Of a DNA stretch of 64,000 bases, positions 1-9,317 are shown one piece after another (position 1 is the first letter of the stretch; every line of letters starts with the position of its first letter). Source of the DNA: Ignavibacteriota bacterium (lineage in GTDB: Bacteria; Bacteroidota; Ignavibacteria; Ignavibacteriales; Ignavibacteriaceae). Below the pieces are notes generated by a model that was given only the letters and a program-made list of their open reading frames with translations, had not been told where the DNA came from and searched no databases. The position numbers and the translations under genes were made by a program. The DNA is taken from the NCBI GenBank assembly GCA_013285425.1, contig CP053447.1, forward strand, positions 2,734,001 to 2,798,000. The letters run 5' to 3'.

Positions 1-575
1 GCGAGAGAATTCTTGGAATAGACCCAAAGACAAACAAAACTGTTTCAGTTAGGATAGCAAGATTCGGCCCTGTTGCTCAATTAACAGATACTAATGATCC
101 GGATGCAAAACCAGAATATGCCGGTTTAAGACGAGATCAGAAATTAGAACTAATTACACTCGAAGAAGCATTAGAATTATTTAAGCTGCCCAGAGTTGTT
201 GGAACATTTGAAGATAAACAGATAATTGCAGCTATTGGCAGATTCGGACCTTATTTAAGACATGATGGAAAGTTTTTTTCGTTGAAAAAAGAATATGATC
301 CTTACACAATAGATGAAGAAGAAGCTATTACAGTAATAGAAGCAAAGCGTGTATCCGACTCAGAAAAATTTATAAAAGTTTTTGATGAGAATCCGGAATA
401 TCAAATTCTGAATGGAAGATGGGGCCCGTATCTTAAAGCGGGTAAAATAAATGTGAGACTTCCAAAGGATCGAGAACCTTCTTCATTTACATTTGAAGAA
501 TGTGTTGAACTTGCAAAGGATACTGATAAAATTAAAACCAAGAAAAAAGGCGGAAGGAAAAAGAAAGAAGAGTAG
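1..575 (+). CDS. topA: DNA topoisomerase I, C-terminal part (partial)
   Basis: This is the 3' end of a gene that begins before the window; the frame is open from base 3. The visible residues hold at least two repeats typical of the C-terminal zinc-ribbon-like or degenerate repeats of bacterial and Bacteroidota TopA, with motifs such as IARFGPVAQ, IGRFGPYLRHDGK and GRWGPYLKAGK. The tail is lysine-rich (KTKKKGGRKKKEE), which is common for DNA-contacting ends of TopA. The catalytic tyrosine domain lies outside the window. The enzyme would relax negative supercoils in the cytoplasm. The TTG at 282 that can begin a shorter reading frame is only an internal codon of this gene. Identification rests on the repeated R-F/W-G-P-Y-L pattern; confidence is high for family, and nothing can be said of the missing N-terminal part. 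Confidence 0.85.
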   Translation, partial: ERILGIDPKTNKTVSVRIARFGPVAQLTDTNDPDAKPEYAGLRRDQKLELITLEEALELFKLPRVVGTFEDKQIIAAIGRFGPYLRHDGKFFSLKKEYDPYTIDEEEAITVIEAKRVSDSEKFIKVFDENPEYQILNGRWGPYLKAGKINVRLPKDREPSSFTFEECVELAKDTDKIKTKKKGGRKKKEE

Positions 576-765
576 TTAACATCAAAAATTACTTTTGTTT
601 TTATTTTTTTCTTTCTTCTCTTTATTCAGATTCTTATAAGAACATACTTTTTATAGTAGTTTCATTATTCAATTTCCAAGAGTACTATCAGTTAATGATT
701 AACTTTGCATCCCTCAAATCATCAAACTATATTTACAAGTAATCTAAAACATTTTTAAAATATAA

Positions 766-1566
766 ATGAACTTTGCATCAATTTTCTGGAATGTCAGTCC
801 TGAATTAGTCAAGCTTGGACCCATTTCACTCCGCTGGTATGGATTACTTTTTGCTTCAGCACTTATATTGGGGTATATAATTCTTTCCAGAATTTATAAG
901 AGTGAAAACAAACCGCAATCTGACTTTGAACAGCTTTCAATCTACGTAATACTTGGAACTGTAATAGGTGCAAGACTTGGACACTGTCTGTTTTATGACC
1001 CTCTTTATTATTTATCTCATCCAATTGAAATTATAAAAGTATGGGAAGGCGGACTTGCAAGTCATGGTGCAGCAATTGGAATCATTACTTCCGTTTATCT
1101 TCTTACAAAAAAACAAAAAGATAAATCGATGCTTTGGATTTTGGACAGACTGGTAATCGTAGTTGCTCTTGGCGGTGCTTTGATTCGCTTAGGCAACTTG
1201 TTTAATTCTGAAATAATCGGTAAAGCTGCAAACGTACCGTGGGCTTTTATCTTTATAAGGGTTGATGACATCCCGCGTCATCCTGCACAACTTTATGAAT
1301 CAATTTTTTACTTTATTTCATTTTTCATTTTATATTTCGTTTATTCAAAGACAGATAAAAAAATAAAACAGGGATATCTGTTTGGATTATTTCTTATTCT
1401 GATCTTCGGATTCAGGTTTTTTGTTGAATTCATTAAAGAGAATCAATCACCTTTTGAACAAGGTTTGTTTTTAAATATGGGTCAATTACTTAGTATTCCC
1501 TTTGTTGCGGTTGGTTTGTTCTATATGCTCAGAAAGCAAAAGGAATTGATCAAAAAGAAAAAATGA
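766..1566 (+). CDS. lgt: Prolipoprotein diacylglyceryl transferase
   Basis: Lgt transfers diacylglycerol from phosphatidylglycerol to the lipobox cysteine of prolipoproteins in the inner membrane, the first step in lipoprotein maturation. The 266-residue product matches the family length, is multi-pass (about seven hydrophobic segments) and carries family signatures: SLRWYGLLF near the N-terminus, GARLGHCLFYDP, EGGLASHGAAIG, IRLGNLFNSEIIG with the conserved Arg-x-Gly-Asn, and HPAQLYES. It overlaps the next gene by four bases (ATGA), so the two are probably co-translated. That partner is itself a lipoprotein, so the first substrate is encoded next door. About 190 bases of AT-rich DNA separate it from topA and should contain its promoter. 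Confidence 0.95.
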   Translation: MNFASIFWNVSPELVKLGPISLRWYGLLFASALILGYIILSRIYKSENKPQSDFEQLSIYVILGTVIGARLGHCLFYDPLYYLSHPIEIIKVWEGGLASHGAAIGIITSVYLLTKKQKDKSMLWILDRLVIVVALGGALIRLGNLFNSEIIGKAANVPWAFIFIRVDDIPRHPAQLYESIFYFISFFILYFVYSKTDKKIKQGYLFGLFLILIFGFRFFVEFIKENQSPFEQGLFLNMGQLLSIPFVAVGLFYMLRKQKELIKKKK

Positions 1567-2453
1567 AAATATCTGTATTCATTCTGTTACTTTTTTTAAT
1601 TGTTGCCGGATGTTCCAAGCAAGAACATAAATCCGAAATAATTACAACAATTTATCCTTTCAAGGCAATTATACAGGAGTTAACAGGAGATAAATTTTCT
1701 GTTAAAGCAATACTTCCTGCCGGTGCTGATCCGCATACTTACGAAATGCTTCCGTCTGATTTTCAATCAATACAAAACTCTAAGGCATTTTTTTATGGTG
1801 CAGAAACCCTGGATGGCTGGGCAGCTAAAATTAATGCAGCAAATAAAATTGAACTACTTTCTTTGGTACCTGAAAATAAATTAATTGATATACGAATTCC
1901 CCATTTTCACTCAAATGCACAATCGGATAATGATTTTGAAAATATGGGAGTTGACCCGCATTTCTGGACAGACCCGAATGTCGTTCGTGCTATGATTCCA
2001 AATCTTTTAAAGGAATTGTTAAAAATTGATTCCACAAACAAAGAAGTTTTTAATTCTAATGCTGAAATGTTTGCTGATAAATTAATTAAGCTTGATGAGA
2101 AAATTAAAAGTGAAACAGATTCATTGAAATTCAGGAATGTTTTTACTTCTCATCCTTTTTATAGCTACTTTTTTGAAAGATATAATTTCAAGGTTGCCGG
2201 TTCACTGGAAATTGCACCGGGCAGTCAGCCGACACCAAAGGAGATAAATAATCTGATAACACTGGTCAAACGGGAAAATGTAAAAGCTATCTTTACAAAT
2301 CAACAGCATAGTGATAAACCTTCTAAAGTTCTGGCTGAATCTTCCGGAATCAAAGAGTTTGAACTTGATCCGATTGGAGGTACTGAAGGAAGAATCAGTT
2401 ATGAAGAAATAATTTTATATAACCTTCAAATCATTAAAAGTGCATTAAAGTGA
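1563..2453 (+). CDS. Metal ABC transporter substrate-binding lipoprotein (ZnuA/TroA-like)
   Basis: This is a periplasmic cluster A-I metal-binding protein of 296 residues. The N-terminus is a lipoprotein signal with lipobox VAGC at residues 14-17, so it is expected to be membrane-tethered. Candidate metal ligands are visible in the family order: His in GADPHTYE, His in DPHFWTDP, His in FTSHPFYSYF and Asp in ELDPIGG. A short His-containing loop (HFHSNAQ) sits where ZnuA proteins carry their His-rich loop, which favours zinc, but manganese or iron cannot be excluded. It overlaps lgt by four bases upstream and the ATPase gene by four bases downstream (GTGA), so it begins a tightly coupled transporter operon. 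No Zur or MntR operator was recognised. Confidence 0.9.
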   Translation: MKISVFILLLFLIVAGCSKQEHKSEIITTIYPFKAIIQELTGDKFSVKAILPAGADPHTYEMLPSDFQSIQNSKAFFYGAETLDGWAAKINAANKIELLSLVPENKLIDIRIPHFHSNAQSDNDFENMGVDPHFWTDPNVVRAMIPNLLKELLKIDSTNKEVFNSNAEMFADKLIKLDEKIKSETDSLKFRNVFTSHPFYSYFFERYNFKVAGSLEIAPGSQPTPKEINNLITLVKRENVKAIFTNQQHSDKPSKVLAESSGIKEFELDPIGGTEGRISYEEIILYNLQIIKSALK

Positions 2454-3190
2454 TTCCGGTAATTGAAATAAAAAATTTATCCTTTAACTACGGTGAGATA
2501 AAAGTACTGGAAGATATCAATCTTACAGTGCCTGAAAATTCTTTTGTGTCGATTGTTGGACCAAACGGCGCCGGCAAAACAACACTGATGAAGATACTAT
2601 TGGGACTGGTTGAATACACAAAGGGTGAGGTTAAAATTTTCGGAAACAATCCGGATAAAGTTGATCCTTCGTTAGTCGGTTATGTACCTCAGATCAAAAC
2701 GATGGACAGATCTTTTCCCGCCTTGGCAATTGAACTTGTTTTATCCGGAATTACAAGAAGGTGGCCCTGGTTTATAAAAGGCGAACAGAGAAAAAAAGCA
2801 TTAGGAGCATTATCGCTTGTAAATGCTGACAAACTTGCAAACAGGACACTTTCAGAACTTTCCGGAGGTGAATTACAAAGAGTATGTCTTGCACGCAGCA
2901 TTGTAAGAAATCCAAAACTTGTTGTACTTGATGAACCGGCTTCAGGAATAGATGCAATTGGCGAAGCCGATTTGTATAATCTGCTTGAATCTTATCAGCG
3001 TCAATCCGGTGCTACAATTTTAATGATTACACACGACTGGCATGTTGCCAACCATCATTCTGATTTTGTATTATTATTAAACCGTAAACAGGTTAGCTTT
3101 GGTCCTCCGGCAGAATCTTTAAGCGAACAGAATTTACGATTTGCTTTTGGTCATATTGGACACATCCATAAAAACAAAATTACAAATTAA
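2450..3190 (+). CDS. Metal ABC transporter ATP-binding protein (ZnuC-like)
   Basis: This is the ATPase subunit of the metal importer (246 residues, cytoplasmic face). Walker A is GPNGAGKT (about residues 37-44), the ABC signature is LSGGELQR, Walker B is KLVVLDEPASGID and the H-loop is MITHDWH. The GTG start at 2450 overlaps the stop of the binding-protein gene, implying translational coupling, and the permease follows after eight bases. The arrangement binding protein, ATPase, permease is typical for zinc/manganese importers of the ZnuABC/TroABC group. Metal specificity is inferred only from the binding protein. Confidence 0.93.
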   Translation: MIPVIEIKNLSFNYGEIKVLEDINLTVPENSFVSIVGPNGAGKTTLMKILLGLVEYTKGEVKIFGNNPDKVDPSLVGYVPQIKTMDRSFPALAIELVLSGITRRWPWFIKGEQRKKALGALSLVNADKLANRTLSELSGGELQRVCLARSIVRNPKLVVLDEPASGIDAIGEADLYNLLESYQRQSGATILMITHDWHVANHHSDFVLLLNRKQVSFGPPAESLSEQNLRFAFGHIGHIHKNKITN

Positions 3191-3198
3191 GCAAAAAG

Positions 3199-3996
3199 AT
3201 GTTTGAGGTTTTTTCAATAGAGTTTATGCAGCGTGCTTTGATAGCAGGTGTGCTTGTAGGATTTCTTTCGGGTTATTATGGCGTATTTATAGTGCAAAGA
3301 GGATTAGGTTTTCTTGGCAGCGGTCTGGCACATGCTGCTTTTGGCGGTGTTGCACTTGGTGTTCTGCTTAATCAGGAGCCGCTCTGGACTGCAGTACCGT
3401 TTACTATTTTAGTTGCAATCGGTATTACCTGGGTTAAAGATAAAACCAATCTTGGCGGTGATACTACTATTGGAATATTCTTTTCTGTATCAATGGCACT
3501 CGGAGTAATTTTTATTTTTCTTAAAAGACAATATTCAACTGATGCATTTAATTATTTATTTGGTTCTATTCTTTCAGTAACAAATACTGACATAATTGTT
3601 CCTGCTGTATTAATTATTATCACTTTACTTTTGTTTCCTTTCTGGAAGCGCTGGGCTTACTCATCATTTGACAGAGAGTTAGCTCAGGCAGACCGCATTC
3701 CTGTTGGTCTTGATGATTATTTATTGAGCATTTTAATTTCTGTAACGGTAGTAGTATCTATTAAAGTAGTTGGTATTGTTTTGATTGCAGCATTTTTGGT
3801 TATTCCTCCTGCTTCTGCAAGATTAATATCAAGATCTTTTAGCAGAATGACATTACTTTCAATAATAACCGGAACAATTACAGCACTAATCGGTTTGTGG
3901 ATATCATATTATCTTGATGTTCCCAGCGGAGCTACTATTATTTTACTGCAGGCATTTGTTTTCTTTTTTGTAATGATAATAAGCAGAAAAAACTAA
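3199..3996 (+). CDS. Metal ABC transporter permease (ZnuB/TroC family)
   Basis: This is an integral membrane permease of 265 residues with about eight hydrophobic segments, belonging to the ABC-3 family. Recognisable stretches are GFLSGYYGVFIVQRGLGF near the N-terminus and IKVVGIVLIAAFLVIPPA in the second half; the latter is the conserved coupling region of this family. It is the last gene of the lgt-transporter operon; a hairpin about 130 bases downstream may terminate the transcript. It should form the homodimeric channel that works with the preceding ATPase and lipoprotein. Confidence 0.92.
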   Translation: MFEVFSIEFMQRALIAGVLVGFLSGYYGVFIVQRGLGFLGSGLAHAAFGGVALGVLLNQEPLWTAVPFTILVAIGITWVKDKTNLGGDTTIGIFFSVSMALGVIFIFLKRQYSTDAFNYLFGSILSVTNTDIIVPAVLIIITLLLFPFWKRWAYSSFDRELAQADRIPVGLDDYLLSILISVTVVVSIKVVGIVLIAAFLVIPPASARLISRSFSRMTLLSIITGTITALIGLWISYYLDVPSGATIILLQAFVFFFVMIISRKN

Positions 3997-4365
3997 TACC
4001 TCAGTCAGTAATTATTAAAATTATTTTTCTAATACTAAACTAATCCGGATTATACCCGATAATATTATTGAGAGTGGTTTTACAGATATTATTAGATTGA
4101 TTTTAAAAAAATTAACACACACAAAAAGGGATTGCTCCGGCGTCCCTTTTCTTATTTGGACTGCAATCTTTTCTTACATTTAAAACCAATTTTTCGATAC
4201 TAATAATCTTTCTTAATCAGAGAGCTAAATTCATTGATAAATTTAATGTTTAATTTCTGATTTGCTTAATATTTTAATTTATAAATTCTGGCATAGGATT
4301 AGCTATTGATTACTTTTATTAATACACTGTAAAAAATAAATTTTGGAATTAGAGCTTTATAGTTT
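3997..4365. other. Intergenic region with terminator, no gene
   Basis: AT-rich spacer of 369 bases between the metal transporter operon and the first hybrid kinase. It holds one hairpin (listed separately) and no open frame with coding character. The promoter of the kinase gene should lie in the last 200 bases, but no convincing box was recognised and no Shine-Dalgarno sequence is obvious before the kinase ATG. Confidence 0.6.
4123..4152 (+). terminator. Rho-independent-like terminator of the metal transporter operon
   Basis: An 8-bp stem (AAAAGGGA pairing with TCCCTTTT) with an 11-base loop, so the descending arm itself supplies a T-run. It lies 127 bases after the permease stop, farther than usual, so termination could be inefficient or part of a longer 3' UTR. 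Confidence 0.55.
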
Positions 4366-7300
4366 ATGACATTAAATAAGGATTTTTTCAACAATAAGAT
4401 AACTAAAGCCTCTGCAATAATTTTAACCGCAGTTCTTCTGACATTTATAGTTTTTAAATATTATTCATATAAAGCTGAAAGAATAAGATTACAGAAACAT
4501 CAGCAACTGATTTCAATTAATAATACTAAAACTTCAGAGATACTTCGTTGGTATGAGGAAAGAATGTCTGAAGTTGAATTTATGGCAACTAATCACTTCA
4601 TTGTGGATCAAATAAAAAAATTATTGATTAATCCAGCAGATAAACACAACCGCGGATTTTTAGTTAAGTCATTAAAATCAATTAAAGAAAATCATAATTA
4701 TATTAATATTGTTTACGCAGACGTTAATGGAAATGTTTTATTCAGCTTCGATTCCTTGTTTAAAAGTTTTAGTTCAGAATCAAAGCATATTATAAAAAAT
4801 GTTGTTAGTACTTCAGCTATAGTAAAAAGAGATATTGTTTACAATGCAGCTAAACAAATTACTCTGGATATTTTTGCTCCTGTTGTTGATAATAATAAAA
4901 CAATTGGAGTTTTAGTTCAAAGAAACGACCCCGAAAAATTTCTATTTCCAATCCTGGAAACTTCCAATGTATCTGATTTAGATACTAGAACTGTACTATT
5001 TAAGAAAAGCACCGATTCGCTTGTAATTATTAATCCGATAAAAGCTGCGAAAAAATCCTCACTTTCATTTTCGGTTTCGCTTAAAGATACTGATAATGTT
5101 ATTGTGAAAGGAATCCTGAATAAAACCAGCTTTGTTGAAGGATTAGATTATCATAGAACAGATGTATTTGTCAATATAGATTCAATCCCTGGTACCAATT
5201 GGATAATAGCTTCCAAGGTTGATAAATCTGAAGCACTAAAAGATTTAAATTTTGAAATTCGGGCTATTTCTTCAATAATCTTACTTTCATTTCTTCTGAT
5301 ATTGGTCGGTTTAGTATTAATCAAAAAAAACAGACAGAGTGAATTATATAAAGGACTTTTCATTAAAGAAAAACAACTGGCTGATTCTCAAAAAGAATTT
5401 AAAACTATTCTTTATAGTATCGGTGATGCTGTAATAACAACAGATAAAAACAGTTTAATAACAAATATGAACAGCGTAGCTGAAAAGCTAACCGGCTGGA
5501 CTGAAATTGAGGCTAGAGAAAAACCGTTAAATACAGTGTTTAATATAGTAAGTGAAGATACTTATAAAACCATGCAAAACCCTGTAGATCAGGTTATAGC
5601 AGAAGGAAAAGTTGTTGGACTTACAAATCACTCAATATTAATCAATAGTTCCGGTAAAGAAATTCCTATTGCTAATAGTGCGGCTCCTATAACAGATGAA
5701 AATAATTTATTAAAAGGAGTTGTCTTAGTTTTTAGAGATCAAACAGAAGAAAGAAATAGGGAAAGGATTCTTTCTGAAAGCAATGAAAAATTATCTAAAA
5801 TTTTTAATTCTTCTATCGATTCAATTAGTTTAACAGATTTAAATTCAGGTTTGCTTCTGGAAATTAATGATGGTTTTGAAAAAATGTTCGGCTATGAAAA
5901 GTCAGAGCTTATAGGAAAAACAACCGTAGAATTGGGTCTTTGGTTTTATCCTGAGGAACGACAGAAAATGATTGAGGAGTTAAGATTAAAGGGAAAAATC
6001 AGAAATCTGGAAGCAACAGGTCAAAGGAAAAACGGCGAGAAGTTTACAGGACTTCTATCAGGTGAGATAATTGTTATCAATGGTCAAGCATCCATCCTGA
6101 TATTTGTTAGAGATATTACTGAAAGAAGAACATTTATAGAAGACCTGAAAGCCAGTGAAGAAAAATTTAAAATGCTTATAGATTCTGCACCGGATGCATT
6201 TGTTCACGGAGATAAAACAGGCAACTTTATAACGGTTAATAACAGACTTAGTGATTTAACAGGTTATTCTCGCGAAGAGTTATTAAAGATGAATATGAAG
6301 GATCTATTTTCAAAGGAGATGCTTGAGATAAATCCTTTGCAGTACGATGTTTTGCAAAGAGGCGAAATCTTGAGAAACGAGAGAACAATAAGCAGAAAAG
6401 ATGGTTCAGAAGTTTCCATCGAAATGATATCTAAACAAATGCCTGATGGAACTTATCAATCTTTCTTCAATGATCTTACTGAACAAAAGAAAGCACAAAG
6501 AGAACTTAAAGATTCAGAAGAGCGGTTCAGGAAAGCTTTTATTACCAATCCGGATGCTATCAATATAAATCGTCTTTCTGATGGAAAATATATTTTAATA
6601 AATAATGGATTCACTTCGCTAACCGGTCATAAAGAAAATGAAGTTATAGGAAAAACCTCAGCAGAAATTAATATCTGGGCAGATATTAATAGCAGACATA
6701 AGCTTGTTGAATTACTTCTTAAAACAAATTCTGTTGAGAATTTTGAAGCAAAATTTCGATTAAAAGACGGCACCATTAAAGATGGTTTAATGTCCGCCAC
6801 ACTTATTGAATTAAATAACGAACTGCATATACTTAGTATAACCCGGGATATTTCAGACAGAAAAAGAGCAGAGCAAGAAATTATAGATACAAAACTATAT
6901 TATCAGAAATTAATTGAAAATGCACCTGATGGAATTGTTCTTTTAACTGCTGAGGGTTTCCCGGAATATGTTAGCCCTTCTGCTAAGAAGATTTTAGGCT
7001 ATCCGCTTTCTCAAAATGTTTTCCCGCCTGCTGAAGAGTTAATACATCCTGATGATCTGATAAACGTTAATAATGTAATTGCTGAACTGACAAAAAACTC
7101 AGACGAAATTAAAACAATTGAATACCGTTTCAAAAATTTTAAAGGAGAGTACACCTGGATCGAAGGGATTTTTACAAATCATTTGTTTGATCCTAATTTA
7201 AAATCAATTGTTGTAAACTTAAGAGATATCAGTTTCAGAAAAAAAGTTGAAGAAGAATTGCTTGAAAAATTCAGGCTTGAGCAGCAGATAAGCAGAATAG

Positions 7301-9204
7301 CAAAGACAGCGCCCGGCGGCTTATGTACATTTAAGTTAACCCCGACCGGAAATATCTCTATGCCTTATGTCAGTGAAACCTGGATGCAGATATGGGATTT
7401 AACTCAGGAGGATGTTAAAGATGATGCTTCAACTCTCTATACAAGAATACATAAAGATGATTTAAGTTATCTTAACAGAAGTATCCAAAAATCAGCAGAA
7501 GAAATGACAGACTGGTTTGTTGAGTTCAGAATTAATCATCCCAGAAAAGGACTAAGATGGCTCGAAGGACATTCCACTCCGACTTTAGAAAAAGACGGAA
7601 GTATTATCTGGTATGGTTTTATTTCTGATATAACAGAAAGAAAAACTTTATTAACAGAAATAACTGAGTCAGAAGAAAAATTCAGGTCTATTTGGGAAAA
7701 CTCAATTGATGCAATGAGGCTGATTGATAAAGATGGAACAATTATAAATGTCAATGAATCATATTGCAGATTATTTGGATTAAAAAAAGAGGAGCTTATC
7801 GGGTGTTCTTTCGGTGTTTCATACATTATAACTGATGACGATTATGCTCAAACAGTTTACAAAGAACGTTTTAGAAACAGAACTATTAAAAACAAATTTG
7901 AAACAGAGCTTTATCTGAAGAATGGACAGAAAATTTGGGCAGAGTTTACGAATTCTTTTATTGGACCAAAAGATAAGAAGGTAATGCTTCTTAGTATAAT
8001 AAGAGATGTTACCGATAGAAAACAATTGATCAATCAGCTTACTGATGCAAAGACAAAAGCGGAAGAAATGGTAAGGCTTAAATCGTACTTCTTTGCAAAT
8101 ATGAGTCACGAACTTAGAACACCTTTTGTCGGAATATTAGGTTTCGCCGAAATACTTAAAGATTCATTAAGCGATTCTGCTGAACGCCAATATGCTGAAC
8201 AGATATTAAAATCGTCTAAGAGACTTACGGATACATTGAATAAAATTTTAAATGTAACAAAACTGGAATTTGACAAAGTTGAGGTTAATATAACTGAGTT
8301 CGATGTGGTAAGAATATTAAGAAACGCTGAGAATTTATATTCAAGCTCTGCAAAGATTAATGATACAGTTATATCTATAGTAACAAAAGAAGACAGCATT
8401 AAAATAAGATCTGATGCCCGAATTTTAGAGGACATAATTAATAATCTGGTTAGCAATGCGGTTAAGTTTACCAAGAGCGGATCAATAAATCTTTATGCCG
8501 CCAGAATAATGACAGATAATAACTTATTTGCAGAAATAAAGGTTGAAGATACAGGAATCGGCATACCTGCTGAAAAGCAAAATTTGGTTTGGCAGGAATT
8601 CAGACAAGTCAGCGAAGGATTTAACAGATCTTTTGAGGGTACCGGTTTGGGTCTAACAATCACAAAAAAATATATTGAACTATTATCTGGTAGTATTTCT
8701 TTATCAAGTGAAGAAAATAAAGGAACAACTTTCACGATAACATTACCATTAAACTTTTCTGCTTCAACACCGTTAATTGAAAAAACACAGAAGAAACCAG
8801 AACCAAAATTTCTGCCTAAAAAAAGAACGTCAGAAAAACCAAAAATACTTTATGTTGAAGATGATGTTGTTGCTCTTCAGTTTATTAATATTGTATTAAA
8901 AGCCAGTTACGATGTTGAAACCGCTTTCAGTGCAAATGAAGCGCTTGAAAAAATCACTCTAAAAAAATATGATGCACTAATGCTTGATATTAATCTCGGC
9001 AGCGGAATGGATGGTTTGGAACTTATGCAAAAAGCAAGAGAAAATAATTATTATAAAACTATTCCAATCGTTGCTGTAACTGCATACGCTGCAGAATCAG
9101 ACAAAAATGAATTTTTATCAAAAGGATTTAATTATTATATCTCCAAACCATTTACACAAGCAGAATTACATAAGCTGCTGATTGAAATATTTAATGACAA
9201 ATAA
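4366..9204 (+). CDS. Multi-PAS hybrid sensor histidine kinase with receiver domain
   Basis: This is a 1612-residue membrane sensor. TM1 is about residues 14-34, an extracytoplasmic sensor of about 260 residues follows, and TM2 is about 299-319. Seven PAS domains follow in tandem, starting near residues 345, 475, 597, 717, 840, 970 and 1100. The kinase core has an H-box NMSHELRTP with His1248 as likely phospho-acceptor, N-box NNLVSNAVKFT, G1 DTGIGIP and G2 GTGLGLTI. A C-terminal receiver starts near 1492, with acidic pair Asp1499/Asp1500, phospho-acceptor Asp1541 and a conserved Lys in ISKPF. There is no DNA-binding output, so phosphotransfer must pass to another protein. Its kinase-receiver half closely resembles that of the next gene, suggesting a duplication with different sensor inputs. 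The ligand is unknown. Confidence 0.92.
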   Translation: MTLNKDFFNNKITKASAIILTAVLLTFIVFKYYSYKAERIRLQKHQQLISINNTKTSEILRWYEERMSEVEFMATNHFIVDQIKKLLINPADKHNRGFLVKSLKSIKENHNYINIVYADVNGNVLFSFDSLFKSFSSESKHIIKNVVSTSAIVKRDIVYNAAKQITLDIFAPVVDNNKTIGVLVQRNDPEKFLFPILETSNVSDLDTRTVLFKKSTDSLVIINPIKAAKKSSLSFSVSLKDTDNVIVKGILNKTSFVEGLDYHRTDVFVNIDSIPGTNWIIASKVDKSEALKDLNFEIRAISSIILLSFLLILVGLVLIKKNRQSELYKGLFIKEKQLADSQKEFKTILYSIGDAVITTDKNSLITNMNSVAEKLTGWTEIEAREKPLNTVFNIVSEDTYKTMQNPVDQVIAEGKVVGLTNHSILINSSGKEIPIANSAAPITDENNLLKGVVLVFRDQTEERNRERILSESNEKLSKIFNSSIDSISLTDLNSGLLLEINDGFEKMFGYEKSELIGKTTVELGLWFYPEERQKMIEELRLKGKIRNLEATGQRKNGEKFTGLLSGEIIVINGQASILIFVRDITERRTFIEDLKASEEKFKMLIDSAPDAFVHGDKTGNFITVNNRLSDLTGYSREELLKMNMKDLFSKEMLEINPLQYDVLQRGEILRNERTISRKDGSEVSIEMISKQMPDGTYQSFFNDLTEQKKAQRELKDSEERFRKAFITNPDAININRLSDGKYILINNGFTSLTGHKENEVIGKTSAEINIWADINSRHKLVELLLKTNSVENFEAKFRLKDGTIKDGLMSATLIELNNELHILSITRDISDRKRAEQEIIDTKLYYQKLIENAPDGIVLLTAEGFPEYVSPSAKKILGYPLSQNVFPPAEELIHPDDLINVNNVIAELTKNSDEIKTIEYRFKNFKGEYTWIEGIFTNHLFDPNLKSIVVNLRDISFRKKVEEELLEKFRLEQQISRIAKTAPGGLCTFKLTPTGNISMPYVSETWMQIWDLTQEDVKDDASTLYTRIHKDDLSYLNRSIQKSAEEMTDWFVEFRINHPRKGLRWLEGHSTPTLEKDGSIIWYGFISDITERKTLLTEITESEEKFRSIWENSIDAMRLIDKDGTIINVNESYCRLFGLKKEELIGCSFGVSYIITDDDYAQTVYKERFRNRTIKNKFETELYLKNGQKIWAEFTNSFIGPKDKKVMLLSIIRDVTDRKQLINQLTDAKTKAEEMVRLKSYFFANMSHELRTPFVGILGFAEILKDSLSDSAERQYAEQILKSSKRLTDTLNKILNVTKLEFDKVEVNITEFDVVRILRNAENLYSSSAKINDTVISIVTKEDSIKIRSDARILEDIINNLVSNAVKFTKSGSINLYAARIMTDNNLFAEIKVEDTGIGIPAEKQNLVWQEFRQVSEGFNRSFEGTGLGLTITKKYIELLSGSISLSSEENKGTTFTITLPLNFSASTPLIEKTQKKPEPKFLPKKRTSEKPKILYVEDDVVALQFINIVLKASYDVETAFSANEALEKITLKKYDALMLDINLGSGMDGLELMQKARENNYYKTIPIVAVTAYAAESDKNEFLSKGFNYYISKPFTQAELHKLLIEIFNDK

Positions 9205-9317
9205 GATTTTCTATTTAAACTAATCGCTTTGCTGCCCGATAATAAAGAAAATACTTTTTATATGTTCAGTTTTTTAACACAAATACTTTCTGCTAACTTT
9301 AATCATTTTTAATTCCT

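Noticed and set aside
282..575. 97-residue frame with TTG start
   Set aside because: It is the in-frame tail of topA; the frame is open to the left edge of the window.
8106..8474. 122-residue minus-strand frame inside the first hybrid kinase
   Set aside because: Shadow of the conserved kinase core; no Shine-Dalgarno, and a similar shadow appears in the second kinase at 13004-13246.
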